DNA of 64,000 bases from Halomonas salipaludis (GCF_002286975.1 NZ_NSKB01000001.1:746733-810732), one strand, 5' to 3'. Shown: positions 1 to 9,776, numbered from the stretch's first letter. Made by a program: numbers and translations. The notes: generated from the sequence alone by a model not told the origin.

Positions 1-947
1 TGCTGGCCACCGTCGGTGAGGACATGTACGGCTCGTTCCGCTTCGATCTTACCGTCGACATGCAGGGCGGCCTGGCGGTGGCGCCGGTGCTGATTGGCCT
101 ATTCGCCATCCCCGAGCTGCTCAAGATCGTGGTGTTCCGCAATACCGAGGCACAAAAGCCGATGCAGCTGGGCGACAACAAGGTGACCCGCGCCGAGCTG
201 CGCCGCTCGCTCAAGTCGATGCTCAAGGGCAGCATGATCGGCGTGGTGATGGGGGCGATTCCGGGTATCGGCCCCTCGGCGGCGGCGTTTTCGTCCTACG
301 GCGAGGCCCAGCGTAGTTCGAAGCATCGCGAGAATTTCGGCAAGGGCGAGGTCGAGGGCATCGCCGCCTCGGAGTCGGCCAACAACGGCTGCTGCGGCTC
401 GACGATGATCCCGCTGCTGGCGCTGGGCGTGCCCGGCGACGTGATCACCGGGGTGATGCTCGGCGCCTTCATGATCCACGGCATGACGCCGGGCCCGATG
501 CTGTTCGAGAACAACCTTCACGAAGTCTACATGCTGTTCATCGGTATGCTGTTCTCGTCGATCCTGCTGTTCGGCGCCGGCAAGGCGACCATGCGCTTCT
601 TCTCGCATATCTCGCGCATTCCGCCGGGGCTGATGGCGCCCATCGTGCTGATCCTGTGCCTGTTCGGCATCTTCTCGATCTCCAACAGCATGTACGACGT
701 GATCGTGCTGTTGGCCATGGGCGTATTCGGTTTCTTCATGTTCCTGTTCGCGATACCCGCGGCGCCCTTCCTGATCGCCTTCATCCTGGGGCCGATGCTG
801 GAGGAGAACCTGCGCCGCGCCCTCGCCATCTCCCGCGGTGACCCGAGCATTCTGGTGTCATCGCCCATCACCTGGCTATTCGCCTCGCTGGCCGTGTTCG
901 TGATCGTGATCACGATTCGCCAGCAGCTCAAGAAAGCCAAGGCCTGA
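1..947 (+). CDS. Tripartite tricarboxylate transporter large permease, TctA family (5' end outside window)
   Basis: This is the C-terminal 314 or so residues of a TctA-family permease; the reading frame is open to the left edge, so the start lies outside the window. TctA proteins are normally about 500 residues and form the large membrane subunit of TctABC, which imports carboxylates with a periplasmic TctC-type binding protein. The segment has the family's PGIGPSAAAF loop, the FGKGEVEGIAASESANN region and the following LGVPGD motif, then several hydrophobic segments and a basic tail. The two M20 hydrolases downstream suggest that the substrate is an N-acylated or N-carbamoylated compound, but this is inference from position only. 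Confidence 0.9.
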   Translation, partial: LATVGEDMYGSFRFDLTVDMQGGLAVAPVLIGLFAIPELLKIVVFRNTEAQKPMQLGDNKVTRAELRRSLKSMLKGSMIGVVMGAIPGIGPSAAAFSSYGEAQRSSKHRENFGKGEVEGIAASESANNGCCGSTMIPLLALGVPGDVITGVMLGAFMIHGMTPGPMLFENNLHEVYMLFIGMLFSSILLFGAGKATMRFFSHISRIPPGLMAPIVLILCLFGIFSISNSMYDVIVLLAMGVFGFFMFLFAIPAAPFLIAFILGPMLEENLRRALAISRGDPSILVSSPITWLFASLAVFVIVITIRQQLKKAKA

Positions 948-978
948 TCTCCCCACTCTTTGCCAAGGACTCGACACC

Positions 979-2160
979 ATGCATGCCAGTGCCCAGCCCC
1001 ATCCGCGACTCGATGCCGCCATTTCGCACCTCGCAGACCTGATCGGCTTCGATACCACCAGCGCCTACTCCAACCTGGCGATCATCGCGCATCTGCGGAC
1101 GTTCTTCGCCGAACTGGGGGCCGAGGTCACGGTACTGCCGGATGCCAGCGGCGAGAAGGCCAACCTGGTGGCGCGGCTGGGCCCCGCCGACGTGCCGGGT
1201 ATCGTGCTTTCGGGGCATACCGATGTGGTGCCGGCCAACCCCAAGAGTTGGCAGAGTGATCCGTTCTGCATGGAGCAGCGCGGCAGCCGCCTCTACGGCC
1301 GCGGCACCTGCGATATGAAGGGCTTCGCGGCCTGTGTGATGGCGGCAGCGCCGGCCTTTGCAGAGGCTGAGCTGAAGCGCCCTCTCTACTTCTGTTTCTC
1401 GCACGACGAGGAGGTGGGCTGCCTGGGCGCCCCGGCGATTGCCCGGCACCTGGCCGAACTCGAGGTTCCCCCGGCGCTGGCCATCATCGGCGAGCCCAGC
1501 GAGATGCAGCTGATCAACGGCCAGAAGGGCAAGATCGCCATGCAGGTCACGGTGCACGGCGAAGGCGGCCACTCCTCCTTTGCCCCGCAGCACGTCAACG
1601 CCGTGGAGTATGCCGCGCGCATCATCGCCATGATCGGCGAGCGATCGCGACGATATGAGCGAGAAGGCCCTTTCGACCATGACTTCAGTGTGCCCCATGC
1701 CACTGCCCTGGCCACCATCGTCGAGGGCGGCGTGGCCACCAACGTTACCCCCGATTCCTGCCACTTCATCTTCGAGCTGCGCAGCATCGACCAGGAGGCC
1801 GCAAGCGGCGACATGCAAGCGCTCATCCATGAGGTCGAGGCCGCCCTGCTGCCCGAGATGCGCGCCCTCGCCCCCGCTGCCGGCATCGAATGGCAGGAGA
1901 TCTTCTCCTACCCCGCCATGGGCGACGCCACCCATAGCGAGATGTTCAAGCAACTCGAGCCGATCCTGCCGCCGCGCGGCGGCAAGGTCTCCTACGGCTC
2001 CGAGGGCGGCGTGTTCGAAATCGATGGCGGCATCCCCTCGATCATCATCGGCCCGGGCTCGATTCGCCAGGCCCACAAGCCCGATGAGTTCATCGAGATC
2101 GACCAGCTCGGCCAGTGCCTGGCGTTCTTCGACGAGCTCGATGCCTGGATGAGGCGCTGA
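979..2160 (+). CDS. argE: Acetylornithine deacetylase-type M20 metallopeptidase (ArgE-like)
   Basis: A 393-residue M20-family amidohydrolase, most like acetylornithine deacetylase, which releases acetate from N2-acetylornithine with two metal ions. Metal ligands are visible at His80 (GHTDVVP), Asp112 (GRGTCDMKG), the catalytic Glu pair 144/145 (HDEEVGC), Glu172 (GEPSE) and His366 near the end. A lid/dimerisation domain occupies roughly 180-290. The start is preceded by AAGGA nine bases upstream. The gene sits between a TctA permease and a second M20 hydrolase one base downstream, so a catabolic role on an imported N-acyl amino acid is as likely as arginine biosynthesis. The family assignment is firm; the substrate is not. 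Confidence 0.85.
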   Translation: MHASAQPHPRLDAAISHLADLIGFDTTSAYSNLAIIAHLRTFFAELGAEVTVLPDASGEKANLVARLGPADVPGIVLSGHTDVVPANPKSWQSDPFCMEQRGSRLYGRGTCDMKGFAACVMAAAPAFAEAELKRPLYFCFSHDEEVGCLGAPAIARHLAELEVPPALAIIGEPSEMQLINGQKGKIAMQVTVHGEGGHSSFAPQHVNAVEYAARIIAMIGERSRRYEREGPFDHDFSVPHATALATIVEGGVATNVTPDSCHFIFELRSIDQEAASGDMQALIHEVEAALLPEMRALAPAAGIEWQEIFSYPAMGDATHSEMFKQLEPILPPRGGKVSYGSEGGVFEIDGGIPSIIIGPGSIRQAHKPDEFIEIDQLGQCLAFFDELDAWMRR

Positions 2161-2161
2161 C

Positions 2162-3412
2162 ATGACAAATCCGTTGACGATCGATGCCGAGCGGCTCTGG
2201 CGCCATCTCGACGAGCTGGCGCAGATAACCGACCCGCAGGTGCCCTGGACACGCCGCGCCTTTACCGAGCGCTATCTGCAAGGCCGCGCCTGGCTGCGTG
2301 AGCGCATGCACGAAGCCGGGATGACGACTCGCCTCGACGAGGCCGGCAACCTGATCGGCACCCTGCCCGGCAGCGAGCCGTCGCTGGCGCCGCTGGCCAC
2401 CGGCAGCCATATCGATACGGTGCCTAGCGGTGGCCGCTACGACGGTATTCTCGGCGTGCTGGCCGGCCTCGAGGCGGTGCGCAGCCTGCAGGAGGCGGGA
2501 GTACACCTGCGGCACAGCATCGAGGTGATCGACTTTCTCTCCGAGGAGCCCAGCGAGTACGGCGTCTCCTGTATTGGCAGCCGTGGCATGGTCGGCAAGC
2601 TCAGCCCGGCGATGCTCGACTTCCAGGAGCCCGGCGGCGAGCGGTTGTTCGATGCCATCCGCCGCATGGGCGGCGTGCCCGAGGCGCTGGGCGAGCCGCT
2701 ACGCCAGCCTGGCGCCCTCACGGCCTTCGTCGAGCTGCATATCGAGCAGGGCCGGGTGCTGGAATCCCGCCAGCTGCCGATCGGCGTGGTCAGCGATATC
2801 GTCGGCATTCACCGCTACGATATCGTGGTCACCGGCCAGGCCGACCATGCCGGCACCACGCCGATGGATCTGCGCCGCGACGCCCTGGCCGAGGCCGGCG
2901 GCTTGATCAAGCATATACAGCAGGAGGCTAACCGCCAGGCCCAGGGCGACACCTACCTGGTCGCCACCGTGGGCCGCCTGACGGTGTCGCCCAACGCCAG
3001 CAACGCCATCCCCGAGCGCGTCGAGATGGTGCTGGAGGTGCGCAGCAACGACGCCACCCTGCTCGAGGGGTTCTTCCCACCCCTGCTTGAAGACACCCGG
3101 CGCCAGCTCGCCGGCAGCGGCGTCGATATCGACGCCACCCCGCTAAGCGAAGGCCTACCCACCCAGTGCTCGCCCGACGTGCAGGCACAGATTGCCGCCG
3201 CCGCCGACTCGCTGGGCCTCGAGCATATGGCCATGCCCAGCGGCGCCGGCCACGACGCCGTCTACATGGCCATGCTCGCGCCCACGGGCATGCTGTTCGT
3301 CCCCTGCCGCGACGGCCGCAGCCACTGCCCGCAAGAGTCCATCACCCGCCAACAAGCGGCCGACGGCTGCCAGGTGCTGGCAGAGACGCTGCGGCGGCTG
3401 GATCAGCTCTGA
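2162..3412 (+). CDS. Zn-dependent M20 hydrolase, allantoate amidohydrolase / N-carbamoyl-L-amino-acid hydrolase family
   Basis: A 416-residue M20 amidase of the AllC/HyuC group, which cleaves N-carbamoyl (ureido) groups from allantoate, beta-ureidopropionate or N-carbamoyl amino acids. Metal-binding motifs are GSHIDTVPSGGRYDG (His83, Asp94), SEEPSEYG (Glu128/129) and ELHIEQG near residue 195; the family's C-terminal GAGHDA motif is also present. It starts one base after the previous gene's stop, with GAGG upstream, and is clearly co-transcribed with it. Paired with the ArgE-like enzyme and the TctA permease it suggests use of acylated or ureido amino-acid derivatives. A REP array begins just after its stop codon. 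Confidence 0.85.
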   Translation: MTNPLTIDAERLWRHLDELAQITDPQVPWTRRAFTERYLQGRAWLRERMHEAGMTTRLDEAGNLIGTLPGSEPSLAPLATGSHIDTVPSGGRYDGILGVLAGLEAVRSLQEAGVHLRHSIEVIDFLSEEPSEYGVSCIGSRGMVGKLSPAMLDFQEPGGERLFDAIRRMGGVPEALGEPLRQPGALTAFVELHIEQGRVLESRQLPIGVVSDIVGIHRYDIVVTGQADHAGTTPMDLRRDALAEAGGLIKHIQQEANRQAQGDTYLVATVGRLTVSPNASNAIPERVEMVLEVRSNDATLLEGFFPPLLEDTRRQLAGSGVDIDATPLSEGLPTQCSPDVQAQIAAAADSLGLEHMAMPSGAGHDAVYMAMLAPTGMLFVPCRDGRSHCPQESITRQQAADGCQVLAETLRRLDQL

Positions 3413-3419
3413 CTGCTGC

Positions 3420-3735
3420 GGCCAGCAGCGCTGCGCGCTGCATCGCGACTGAAGTCGCTCCTACACTGGGGGTGGCGCCAAGGGAAATGTGGGAGAGACT
3501 TCAGTCTCGATGGGGTTAGTCTACGCCGGCAGCGCTGCGCGCTGTATCGCGAATGAATTCGCTCCTACACGGGGTGGCGCCAAGGCCAATGTGGGAGTGA
3601 CTTTAGTCACGATGGGGTTGCTCCACCCCGGCAGCGCTACGCGCTGCATCGCGAATGAATTCGCTCCTACACTGGGGCAGCGCCAAGGCCAATGTGGGAG
3701 AGGCGTCAGTCTCGATGGGAAACGTTGCAGCGTTT
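3420..3735. repeat. REP/BIME-like array A (about three units)
   Basis: Repeats of a unit of about 100 bp made of two inverted arms: ATCGCGA(C/A)TGAA(G/T)TCGCTCC(T/C)ACA and its reverse complement, joined by a GCAGCGCTGCGCGCTGC hairpin. Variant arms read GGGAGAGACTTCAGTCTCGATGGGG. The array fills the gap between the M20 operon and the convergent chaperone operon. Confidence 0.9.
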
Positions 3736-3741
3736 CGATCA

Positions 3742-5343
3742 TCATGATGAGTGATCGTCGGCCATGCTTCCGCACTCCGTATCGCGCTGATCCATGAAGT
3801 AAAGGATACGGCCATACTGTTCGCCATCTCGGTAGCTGATACTGCAATACATATCAGCACCGAGGTATTCAGTATAGCGATAAAGATCGGGGATATTGCG
3901 ATAGTGATATTCATAGCGCCCATTCCCGTCAGGCAGACGATGCGTTATTTTATGGCCATAGCGCGACGAATAAGATAGCCATGCACCAACAGCATTCCCA
4001 TCTTCCATATGACCTTTGTCAAACAGGAACATATCACCATCAAGAATTCTCATATACACGCCGTTCAACACGCCATGACGGTATTGAAGAAAGCTGATTA
4101 GAGCAGCATCTTTCGAATATTCATAATAGTTGCCGTGTAGTTCGCCATCCTCATCATAGTGTTTCCTCACCACATGACCATTCCTACGCGTTTCGATCCA
4201 AGTCCCTACCCTGGTGCCATGGTGGTAAATACCTTTCATCACAACATCGCCTACCGTAGCGACCTCACGACCCTCCTTTCTGTAAACCAACACGGCGTTA
4301 TCAACGTAGGCCCCGTGAAACCTTCCGTCCAGCTTCTCTCTCCTGCTACGCACCACCCTACCACTATGGCTAAACCTTTCCTCCAATGACCAATCGGTAT
4401 TTTCATTATTAACTCGCCAGGTACGTTGCGTCAGACTCTGATCGTTTCTCGCCAGACTTTCCCTCAACGTACCAGTACCATGGGGCGTCTGCCTGCGCGT
4501 CGTGCGCACTTGAATGCCTCCGTCATTATAATAACGAAGACCGACTAGCTGCTCTCCATTTTCGTCATTATACCTCAACTCTACCAAGCCACCCGTGGTA
4601 GAGAAACGCTTGTGCACTATCAACGTATCATTACGATAGTACTCGTCAACGCGCAGGCTACCATCGCCTCGATATCTTTGCGCGCCACCATCACGCAGGC
4701 CATGGCGGTAGTGGGTAACCGTACAAAGACGTTCATTGTCACAGTAATTTTCTGCCACGCCATGTAGCTGTCCGCTGTGATAATGATACCTGGATATTAA
4801 CCGCCCCTCCTCGTCATAGGTGAGGCTCTCACCTTGTCTGGAGCCGTTGAGATAGTACCCTTGCTCTTTCAAACTACCGTTTTCATGGTAAGTGGAAAAT
4901 GATCCATGCATGACGCCGGCAAGAGAAAAATAAATATGTGATAATCCACCACTCTCATGATAGGTAATGGTCATTCCCTGTAGTCGACTACTTTCATCTG
5001 CCGTCGCCAACATCATGGTATTGCCATTGGCATGGTATCTCGTGACTTCTCCAACCAGATGACCATCATCCAGAGAAGGCTTATCGAGATATCCTCTGAG
5101 CATTTTACTTCCATCTAAATCATATAGATGATATGCCCATCTTTCGCCCTGCTGCTCTAAGGGAGTTATATAACTGTGTGCCTCGCTGGCACTTTCTACC
5201 ACCTTGCCTCGAGCATCCAGATAGATTCGCTCGCCCACCCCATCATACCCATGATATGAGTATGCCATTATCCCCATGGCCAAGATCACCGTCAGGGCAA
5301 TCGCTACCACTCTATTCTTTTTCACTAACTTTAAATACAACAT
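3742..5343 (-). CDS. Membrane-anchored MORN-like repeat protein (YwqK-type), last gene of the chaperone operon
   Basis: A 533-residue protein with an N-terminal signal anchor (residues about 8-28, hydrophobic after LKLVKKNR) followed by a long array of short beta-hairpin repeats of the form G-x-x-x-x-Y-(D/H)-x-(D/E)-G-x-L. This pattern is typical of MORN-variant or YwqK-family repeats, which tend to form extended beta scaffolds. The ATG at 5343 is preferred because AGGA lies five bases upstream. A GTG at 5385, overlapping the previous stop as GTGA, is the alternative and would add 14 residues. Its base composition is markedly more AT-rich than the rest of the window. No enzymatic motif is visible. 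It is probably exported and displayed outside the inner membrane. Confidence 0.7.
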   Translation of the reverse strand: MLYLKLVKKNRVVAIALTVILAMGIMAYSYHGYDGVGERIYLDARGKVVESASEAHSYITPLEQQGERWAYHLYDLDGSKMLRGYLDKPSLDDGHLVGEVTRYHANGNTMMLATADESSRLQGMTITYHESGGLSHIYFSLAGVMHGSFSTYHENGSLKEQGYYLNGSRQGESLTYDEEGRLISRYHYHSGQLHGVAENYCDNERLCTVTHYRHGLRDGGAQRYRGDGSLRVDEYYRNDTLIVHKRFSTTGGLVELRYNDENGEQLVGLRYYNDGGIQVRTTRRQTPHGTGTLRESLARNDQSLTQRTWRVNNENTDWSLEERFSHSGRVVRSRREKLDGRFHGAYVDNAVLVYRKEGREVATVGDVVMKGIYHHGTRVGTWIETRRNGHVVRKHYDEDGELHGNYYEYSKDAALISFLQYRHGVLNGVYMRILDGDMFLFDKGHMEDGNAVGAWLSYSSRYGHKITHRLPDGNGRYEYHYRNIPDLYRYTEYLGADMYCSISYRDGEQYGRILYFMDQRDTECGSMADDHSS

Positions 5344-5381
5344 GCACTTCCTTGATAAGGCACCACCACTTCGCAGACCTA

Positions 5382-5855
5382 TCACAACAAAGCCAATAAC
5401 AGAAGGAGCAATGCCATGACGATGGACAGCATCGCATATACCTTCTTGGAATTGGCACTCGAAGCGCGGCCGTAGCGGTTATCACCGGAAGATCCTGGCA
5501 CCAGCACCAGGGCGAGTAGCAGGAAGGGATAGGCTGGGGCAACTAGGTAGAGCAACATCCACCAACCCGATGCGCCGAAATCATGTAGCCGCCGCGCGCC
5601 ATGAAACACGTTGATGACGAGCGCCATCAGCGCAATCACGAGCGAGGCCAGGGTGATCATCTGGCCATACTCCAGATAGTACCGACTCCAAAGCACATTG
5701 GAGAGCGCGGCAAACAGTACCAAGAAAAGTAGTAGCGTCAACGAGAAGAGCACATAGCGCACCCTGCCCAGGCGGCCCCGGCTTTGGAAAAAACCCTGCC
5801 AGACGCCTTCAGGTATCCGCTGGTCGGTCATGTCGTTGGGTTCAGAAACGCTCAT
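5382..5855 (-). CDS. DUF805 family inner-membrane protein
   Basis: A 157-residue DUF805 protein. It shows the family's short N-terminal GRLGRVRYV motif, about four hydrophobic helices, the HGARRLHDFGASGWW signature near residue 85-99 and the closing GDNRYGR motif. DUF805 proteins are small inner-membrane proteins of unknown function. Its ATG overlaps the AAA+ gene's stop (ATGA), so translation is probably coupled, and its stop overlaps an alternative start of the next gene. Its presence inside this operon suggests that the chaperone machine acts at or on the membrane. Confidence 0.85.
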   Translation of the reverse strand: MSVSEPNDMTDQRIPEGVWQGFFQSRGRLGRVRYVLFSLTLLLFLVLFAALSNVLWSRYYLEYGQMITLASLVIALMALVINVFHGARRLHDFGASGWWMLLYLVAPAYPFLLLALVLVPGSSGDNRYGRASSANSKKVYAMLSIVMALLLLLLALL

Positions 5856-7243
5856 TGAATCGATCCATGGCTCTCTAGGTCCAGCGTCGCGTGGCGTACC
5901 TCATCGCCTGCCGTCAACGCCATGACGGCTTGTTCCAGGCTCCATTGATCGATGCTGCTGCGCTGGCTACGCACGGCGAGCCTGCCGGCTTCGTTGATGA
6001 CCCAGGCGACATCGCTGAGTGGCCGATCGGTGAGCCGGGCAGCCAGTTCGTCCAGCGCTAGACCGCGTGCGCTTGGACGCTTGTCCAGCTCATTGGCGAG
6101 CATCTCGGCAACGGCTTGCTGGCCGGCATAGCCGACTTCCAGCATGAAGTCGAAACGCCCCCGCCGACGCAGGGCACTATCCAGCGCCTCGGGACGGTTG
6201 GTCATGCCGAACACCATGACATTGCGCTGCCCGGCCGAATCGATGAGGCGTAGCAGCTCCGAGATTTCCTCGATCTTATGGTCGTCACGCACGTTCTGGC
6301 GGTTTGCTCCCATGGCATCGAGCTCATCCATGATGATCAGGCTCGGCGCGTCACGGGCGGCCTGCTCGAACTCCTGCCGGAGGCGCAGGCTGGTCTGGTG
6401 GATGTAGGTGCTACCGACACTGCCCAGGTCGATCTCCCTGACCGGCCAGTCGAGATACTCGGCCAACTGACGAACCGCATAGGTCTTTCCCGAACCGGGC
6501 GGGCCATAGAGCAGTACGCCGTTGGGAGGGCTTATCTGCATGGCGTCATAAGCATCCTTGCGGCGGTAGTAATCGACGATGTATTCGTTAAAGAAGGCCT
6601 CGAGCCTCGCCTGACCAGGCAGCCTGAAGGGGGCGGATGGCAGTACCTGGCGACTGCCCTCAGAGACCGTTTGCCCAATGCCGAGCACTTGCATGATGCT
6701 GGTCACGTCCTGCACGTTCAGCCAGTCATTGAAACGCAGGATCTCTTGAGGCGAGAGACTACCGTCGGCGATCCCTCCCGTGAGCAGCGCCGTCGCCAGG
6801 TCACGGCGCTGGCTGGCGCTCTCTGGCTCGCGCTGGGTGGGTAGACATAGCTGCTCTTTGGGCCAGTAGAGCGCCTTGCCCCAATGGCATTCCGGCATCG
6901 ACCTGAGGGCATGTGCCAGCCGCATCAGGTCACGAGGCGCCATGAAGTCCGCGCGCTGGGGGATGTCCTCGACGGCTAGCGGCTGATGCTGCTTCTGAAA
7001 CAGACACACCCAGTAGCCATCAGGCCCGTATGCCTCGCTCCAGCAGCTTCCCTGCTCGAGCTTTGGCGCCAACACCTGTTCCCAGGTGCTGGCCATGGCA
7101 TGCGAATGAGATAACACCAGGGCTACGTGGTCGGCTGGCTGAAGATCGAGAAGTTGGTAGCCGGGCCCTTCATGCATCAGCCCAGCCACTCGATGCTCCT
7201 TGCCCAGCGTCGTCATCAGCGGAAACCAGGGGAACGTTGCCAT
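5852..7243 (-). CDS. AAA+ ATPase of the chaperone operon
   Basis: A 463-residue protein with a unique N-terminal half (1-200) and a single AAA+ module. Walker A is GPPGSGKT (247-254), Walker B is LIIMDELDA (302-310), sensor-1 is MTN (347-349), and an arginine-finger RRGRFD follows (360-365). The pattern resembles the FtsH/Cdc48/katanin-like classic clade. There is no protease domain or zinc motif, so it is presumably an unfoldase or remodelling ATPase. It begins four bases after the Hsp70 stop and overlaps the DUF805 start by four bases. In this setting it may act with the Hsp70, as ClpB does with DnaK, although it has only one AAA domain and no ClpB middle domain. Confidence 0.85.
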   Translation of the reverse strand: MATFPWFPLMTTLGKEHRVAGLMHEGPGYQLLDLQPADHVALVLSHSHAMASTWEQVLAPKLEQGSCWSEAYGPDGYWVCLFQKQHQPLAVEDIPQRADFMAPRDLMRLAHALRSMPECHWGKALYWPKEQLCLPTQREPESASQRRDLATALLTGGIADGSLSPQEILRFNDWLNVQDVTSIMQVLGIGQTVSEGSRQVLPSAPFRLPGQARLEAFFNEYIVDYYRRKDAYDAMQISPPNGVLLYGPPGSGKTYAVRQLAEYLDWPVREIDLGSVGSTYIHQTSLRLRQEFEQAARDAPSLIIMDELDAMGANRQNVRDDHKIEEISELLRLIDSAGQRNVMVFGMTNRPEALDSALRRRGRFDFMLEVGYAGQQAVAEMLANELDKRPSARGLALDELAARLTDRPLSDVAWVINEAGRLAVRSQRSSIDQWSLEQAVMALTAGDEVRHATLDLESHGSIQ

Positions 7244-7247
7244 GTCG

Positions 7248-9776
7248 CTATCCCCGCATCAGGCCGGCGATTTCACTGGCCGTTGCCGCGTGGACCTGAT
7301 GCTGTGCCTGGTTGTTGAACATCTGGTTGTTAATGCCCTTCAGTCCTGTGATGTCGTTCTTTTGAACGGCCTCCTGCCCCTCCTTGACCAGCCGGGCATG
7401 GCGTTCTGCGTCCACCGCCGTCGCGCCTTTCTCCGACAGGTTGCGGAAGACGCTGACCACCACCTCCGGGCGTTCGGTCATCAGGTCATAAACGGTCGCA
7501 TCCATGTCGTTGAGAATCTGCTCGGCGTCATTCAGCGCTTGCTCGTCGCCGCGCTTGAGCTCCTCCAAGGCGCTGTCTGCCATACGTCTGAAGCGCTCGC
7601 TATCCCTTGGCATGTTGCCGCCCTCTATCTCGCGGTCATACGCCCTGACGAGGTCGGTGTGGCGCCCATGCAGCATGGTGGCGCGATGTTCCGGTGAGTT
7701 GACCAGCTGCGAAAGGTCTTGACGCAAGGCACGCACCCGCTCGCTGATACCGCGACGTACCTCGGGATCATTGGCACGTTCGGCGGCACGCCGTTGCTCC
7801 TGGATCGCAGCACCGATGTGACGGATGTCGCTTCGCGCCATTTTGCCCAATGCCGTATCGGCCTGCTTGAGCTCAGCATTGGCTTCATCGAGTAGCCCCG
7901 TCAGCAAGGCCTCGCCGTCATGGTCGGCAAAGTTGCGATGGCCATCGGTGTCGGCGTAGAGGTGTCCCGTATCGAATGTTTGCCCCACTGCGGGAACATC
8001 GATGACGACACGCAGGATCCCGCTGTCATTCATCCGCCATTGGCAGATGATCTCATCACCCTTGTTGATCGCCATACCGGGTAATAGATCGCTGCTGGAG
8101 ATACGGAAGGCACCAACACTCAGGTTCTGCTCGGGATCGTTGACGTTCTCGGCATGCTGGTACAGCTCTAGCGCGATGTAGTCGTTACTGCCCGATTTTA
8201 CGTCCCGCGCCGCGCGAAACGACTTGGTTCCCTCCGCCGGCAGTAAGGTGCCTTTGTCGACCATCGGTTCGAGGGTATTCGAGGCAATATTGCCATCCAT
8301 CTCCACGACCTTCGCCGAGATGGTCTGTGTCGCCGGTATGCCCGCCGCACTGGCATGGGTCCTGAGAATGACGATCTGCTTGCTGGCATCGGTCAACGGC
8401 CGTCCATCGGCGGCGAAGACGCTGATGCGGAAGTGGTTCTCTCCCTGCTGGGCAACCGGGAGTCGTATCGCTGTATTGCCGTCCAGCGGCTGCCGACCGG
8501 AGGTCCAACCTTGCGTGCAGTCTACCTGTACCTCGAGTGCATCGCGTTGAGTGGCAGCGCATGAAATCTTGAGCCGCGCGGTATCTCGCGAGGTGCGCGA
8601 GGGGAAGTCGTAGCGCAGGGCATATTCGGCGATCTCCACACTCTCCCGCGACGACTTGCGTGCCGTTCCATCGTCCCCCCACTCACGGCTCTCGGCATAA
8701 ATCGCGGCACCGTAGCTTACCGCCACCATCGGATCGACGGTGATATCGGCAACGATCCCCAATTGGTCGGCCACCCGTTCCGCCAACCAAGGGGTCTTGG
8801 TGGGCCCACCGATGAACAGCACTCGATCCACGTCACTCGCCTGGTAACCGTTCTTGGCGAGTATCCGACGACATAGCTCGATGGTCTCATCTACTTGTGG
8901 CTCGATCAGCTGACGTAGCTGTTGCCGCGTCACCGGGACGTCGAGATAGACAGGCTCACCGCGAAGGTCGCGGGTGCCGATCTCATCGCTGGAGACAAAA
9001 ACGGTTTCGCTCTCGCTTCTCGATAGCGCAATCTTGGCCCGCTCGGTGGCCAGTCGGGCGATACGCAGCAAGCGCTGGTAATCCGCTCCCTTGAGAAAAT
9101 CATCGGGCAGCGTGAAGTGTTGCTTGAGCCAGGGAACGACCAGGCTGTGGAGGATCTCGCGGTCGAAGTCCCGCCCCCCCAGCATGTTGATCCCCAAGTT
9201 GTCGAGGACGTTGACGGCTCCACCGACACTCTGGACCAACGCGACATCGAAGGTGCCTCCCCCCAGGTCATACACCAGGAATAGCCCCGTATTGAGCTCA
9301 CCATCGGCAATCGCCGCCATGGAGGCAGCAATAGGCTCCTGCAACAGACCCACGGCCTGAATCCCGGCGTCGCGAGTCGCCCGCAGCGTTGCCTCACTCT
9401 GCATCTGATTGAACGCCGCAGGAATGGTGACGATACAGCCTTCGACCTGCTCATCGGGAAATGCCTTGAAGACCTGGCCCAGCAATTGGCGAACGATATC
9501 CGAGCTGGCCTGTTCAGGGGTCATCGTATGCCCATTACCTAGCGTCAACTCGGTAGACGTGCCCATCAGACGCTTGAAGCCCGATGCCACGTTCTCGGGC
9601 GCCAGCACCATCTGCTCGAAGGCGCGTTGTCCATAAAGCTTGCTTCCCTGAGCATCCATGTAGATAACGCTAGGAAGGATGTTGTCGCCACCTTCCATGG
9701 TCACGACGTCCACTTGGCCGCGGTGATAGCAGGAAACCGCACTATTGGAGGTACCAAGGTCGATGCCAATGTACAT
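7248..9776 (-). CDS. Divergent Hsp70 (DnaK-family) chaperone with an inserted beta domain
   Basis: An 842-residue Hsp70, about 200 residues longer than DnaK. The nucleotide-binding domain (about 1-365) keeps the DLGTSNS phosphate loop, DLGGGTFDV (170-178) and the GGPTKTP adenosine motif (323-329). A segment at about 383-490, predicted beta-rich, separates it from a recognisable substrate-binding beta domain (about 498-603; compare NTLEPMVDKGTLLP and GILRVVIDVPA with DnaK). A charged helical C-terminus of about 230 residues follows and lacks the usual acidic tail. The ATG at 9776 is chosen over an in-frame TTG at 9782. This is not housekeeping DnaK: no dnaJ or canonical grpE is adjacent, but J-like and GrpE-like genes lie directly upstream. 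Confidence 0.9.
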   Translation of the reverse strand: MYIGIDLGTSNSAVSCYHRGQVDVVTMEGGDNILPSVIYMDAQGSKLYGQRAFEQMVLAPENVASGFKRLMGTSTELTLGNGHTMTPEQASSDIVRQLLGQVFKAFPDEQVEGCIVTIPAAFNQMQSEATLRATRDAGIQAVGLLQEPIAASMAAIADGELNTGLFLVYDLGGGTFDVALVQSVGGAVNVLDNLGINMLGGRDFDREILHSLVVPWLKQHFTLPDDFLKGADYQRLLRIARLATERAKIALSRSESETVFVSSDEIGTRDLRGEPVYLDVPVTRQQLRQLIEPQVDETIELCRRILAKNGYQASDVDRVLFIGGPTKTPWLAERVADQLGIVADITVDPMVAVSYGAAIYAESREWGDDGTARKSSRESVEIAEYALRYDFPSRTSRDTARLKISCAATQRDALEVQVDCTQGWTSGRQPLDGNTAIRLPVAQQGENHFRISVFAADGRPLTDASKQIVILRTHASAAGIPATQTISAKVVEMDGNIASNTLEPMVDKGTLLPAEGTKSFRAARDVKSGSNDYIALELYQHAENVNDPEQNLSVGAFRISSSDLLPGMAINKGDEIICQWRMNDSGILRVVIDVPAVGQTFDTGHLYADTDGHRNFADHDGEALLTGLLDEANAELKQADTALGKMARSDIRHIGAAIQEQRRAAERANDPEVRRGISERVRALRQDLSQLVNSPEHRATMLHGRHTDLVRAYDREIEGGNMPRDSERFRRMADSALEELKRGDEQALNDAEQILNDMDATVYDLMTERPEVVVSVFRNLSEKGATAVDAERHARLVKEGQEAVQKNDITGLKGINNQMFNNQAQHQVHAATASEIAGLMRG

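Noticed and set aside
928-2163. 411-residue open frame antisense to the argE-like gene
   Set aside because: It lies wholly opposite a gene with intact M20 catalytic motifs, has low-complexity His/Ala/Gly/Leu composition typical of the complementary strand of GC-rich genes, and no recognisable domain.
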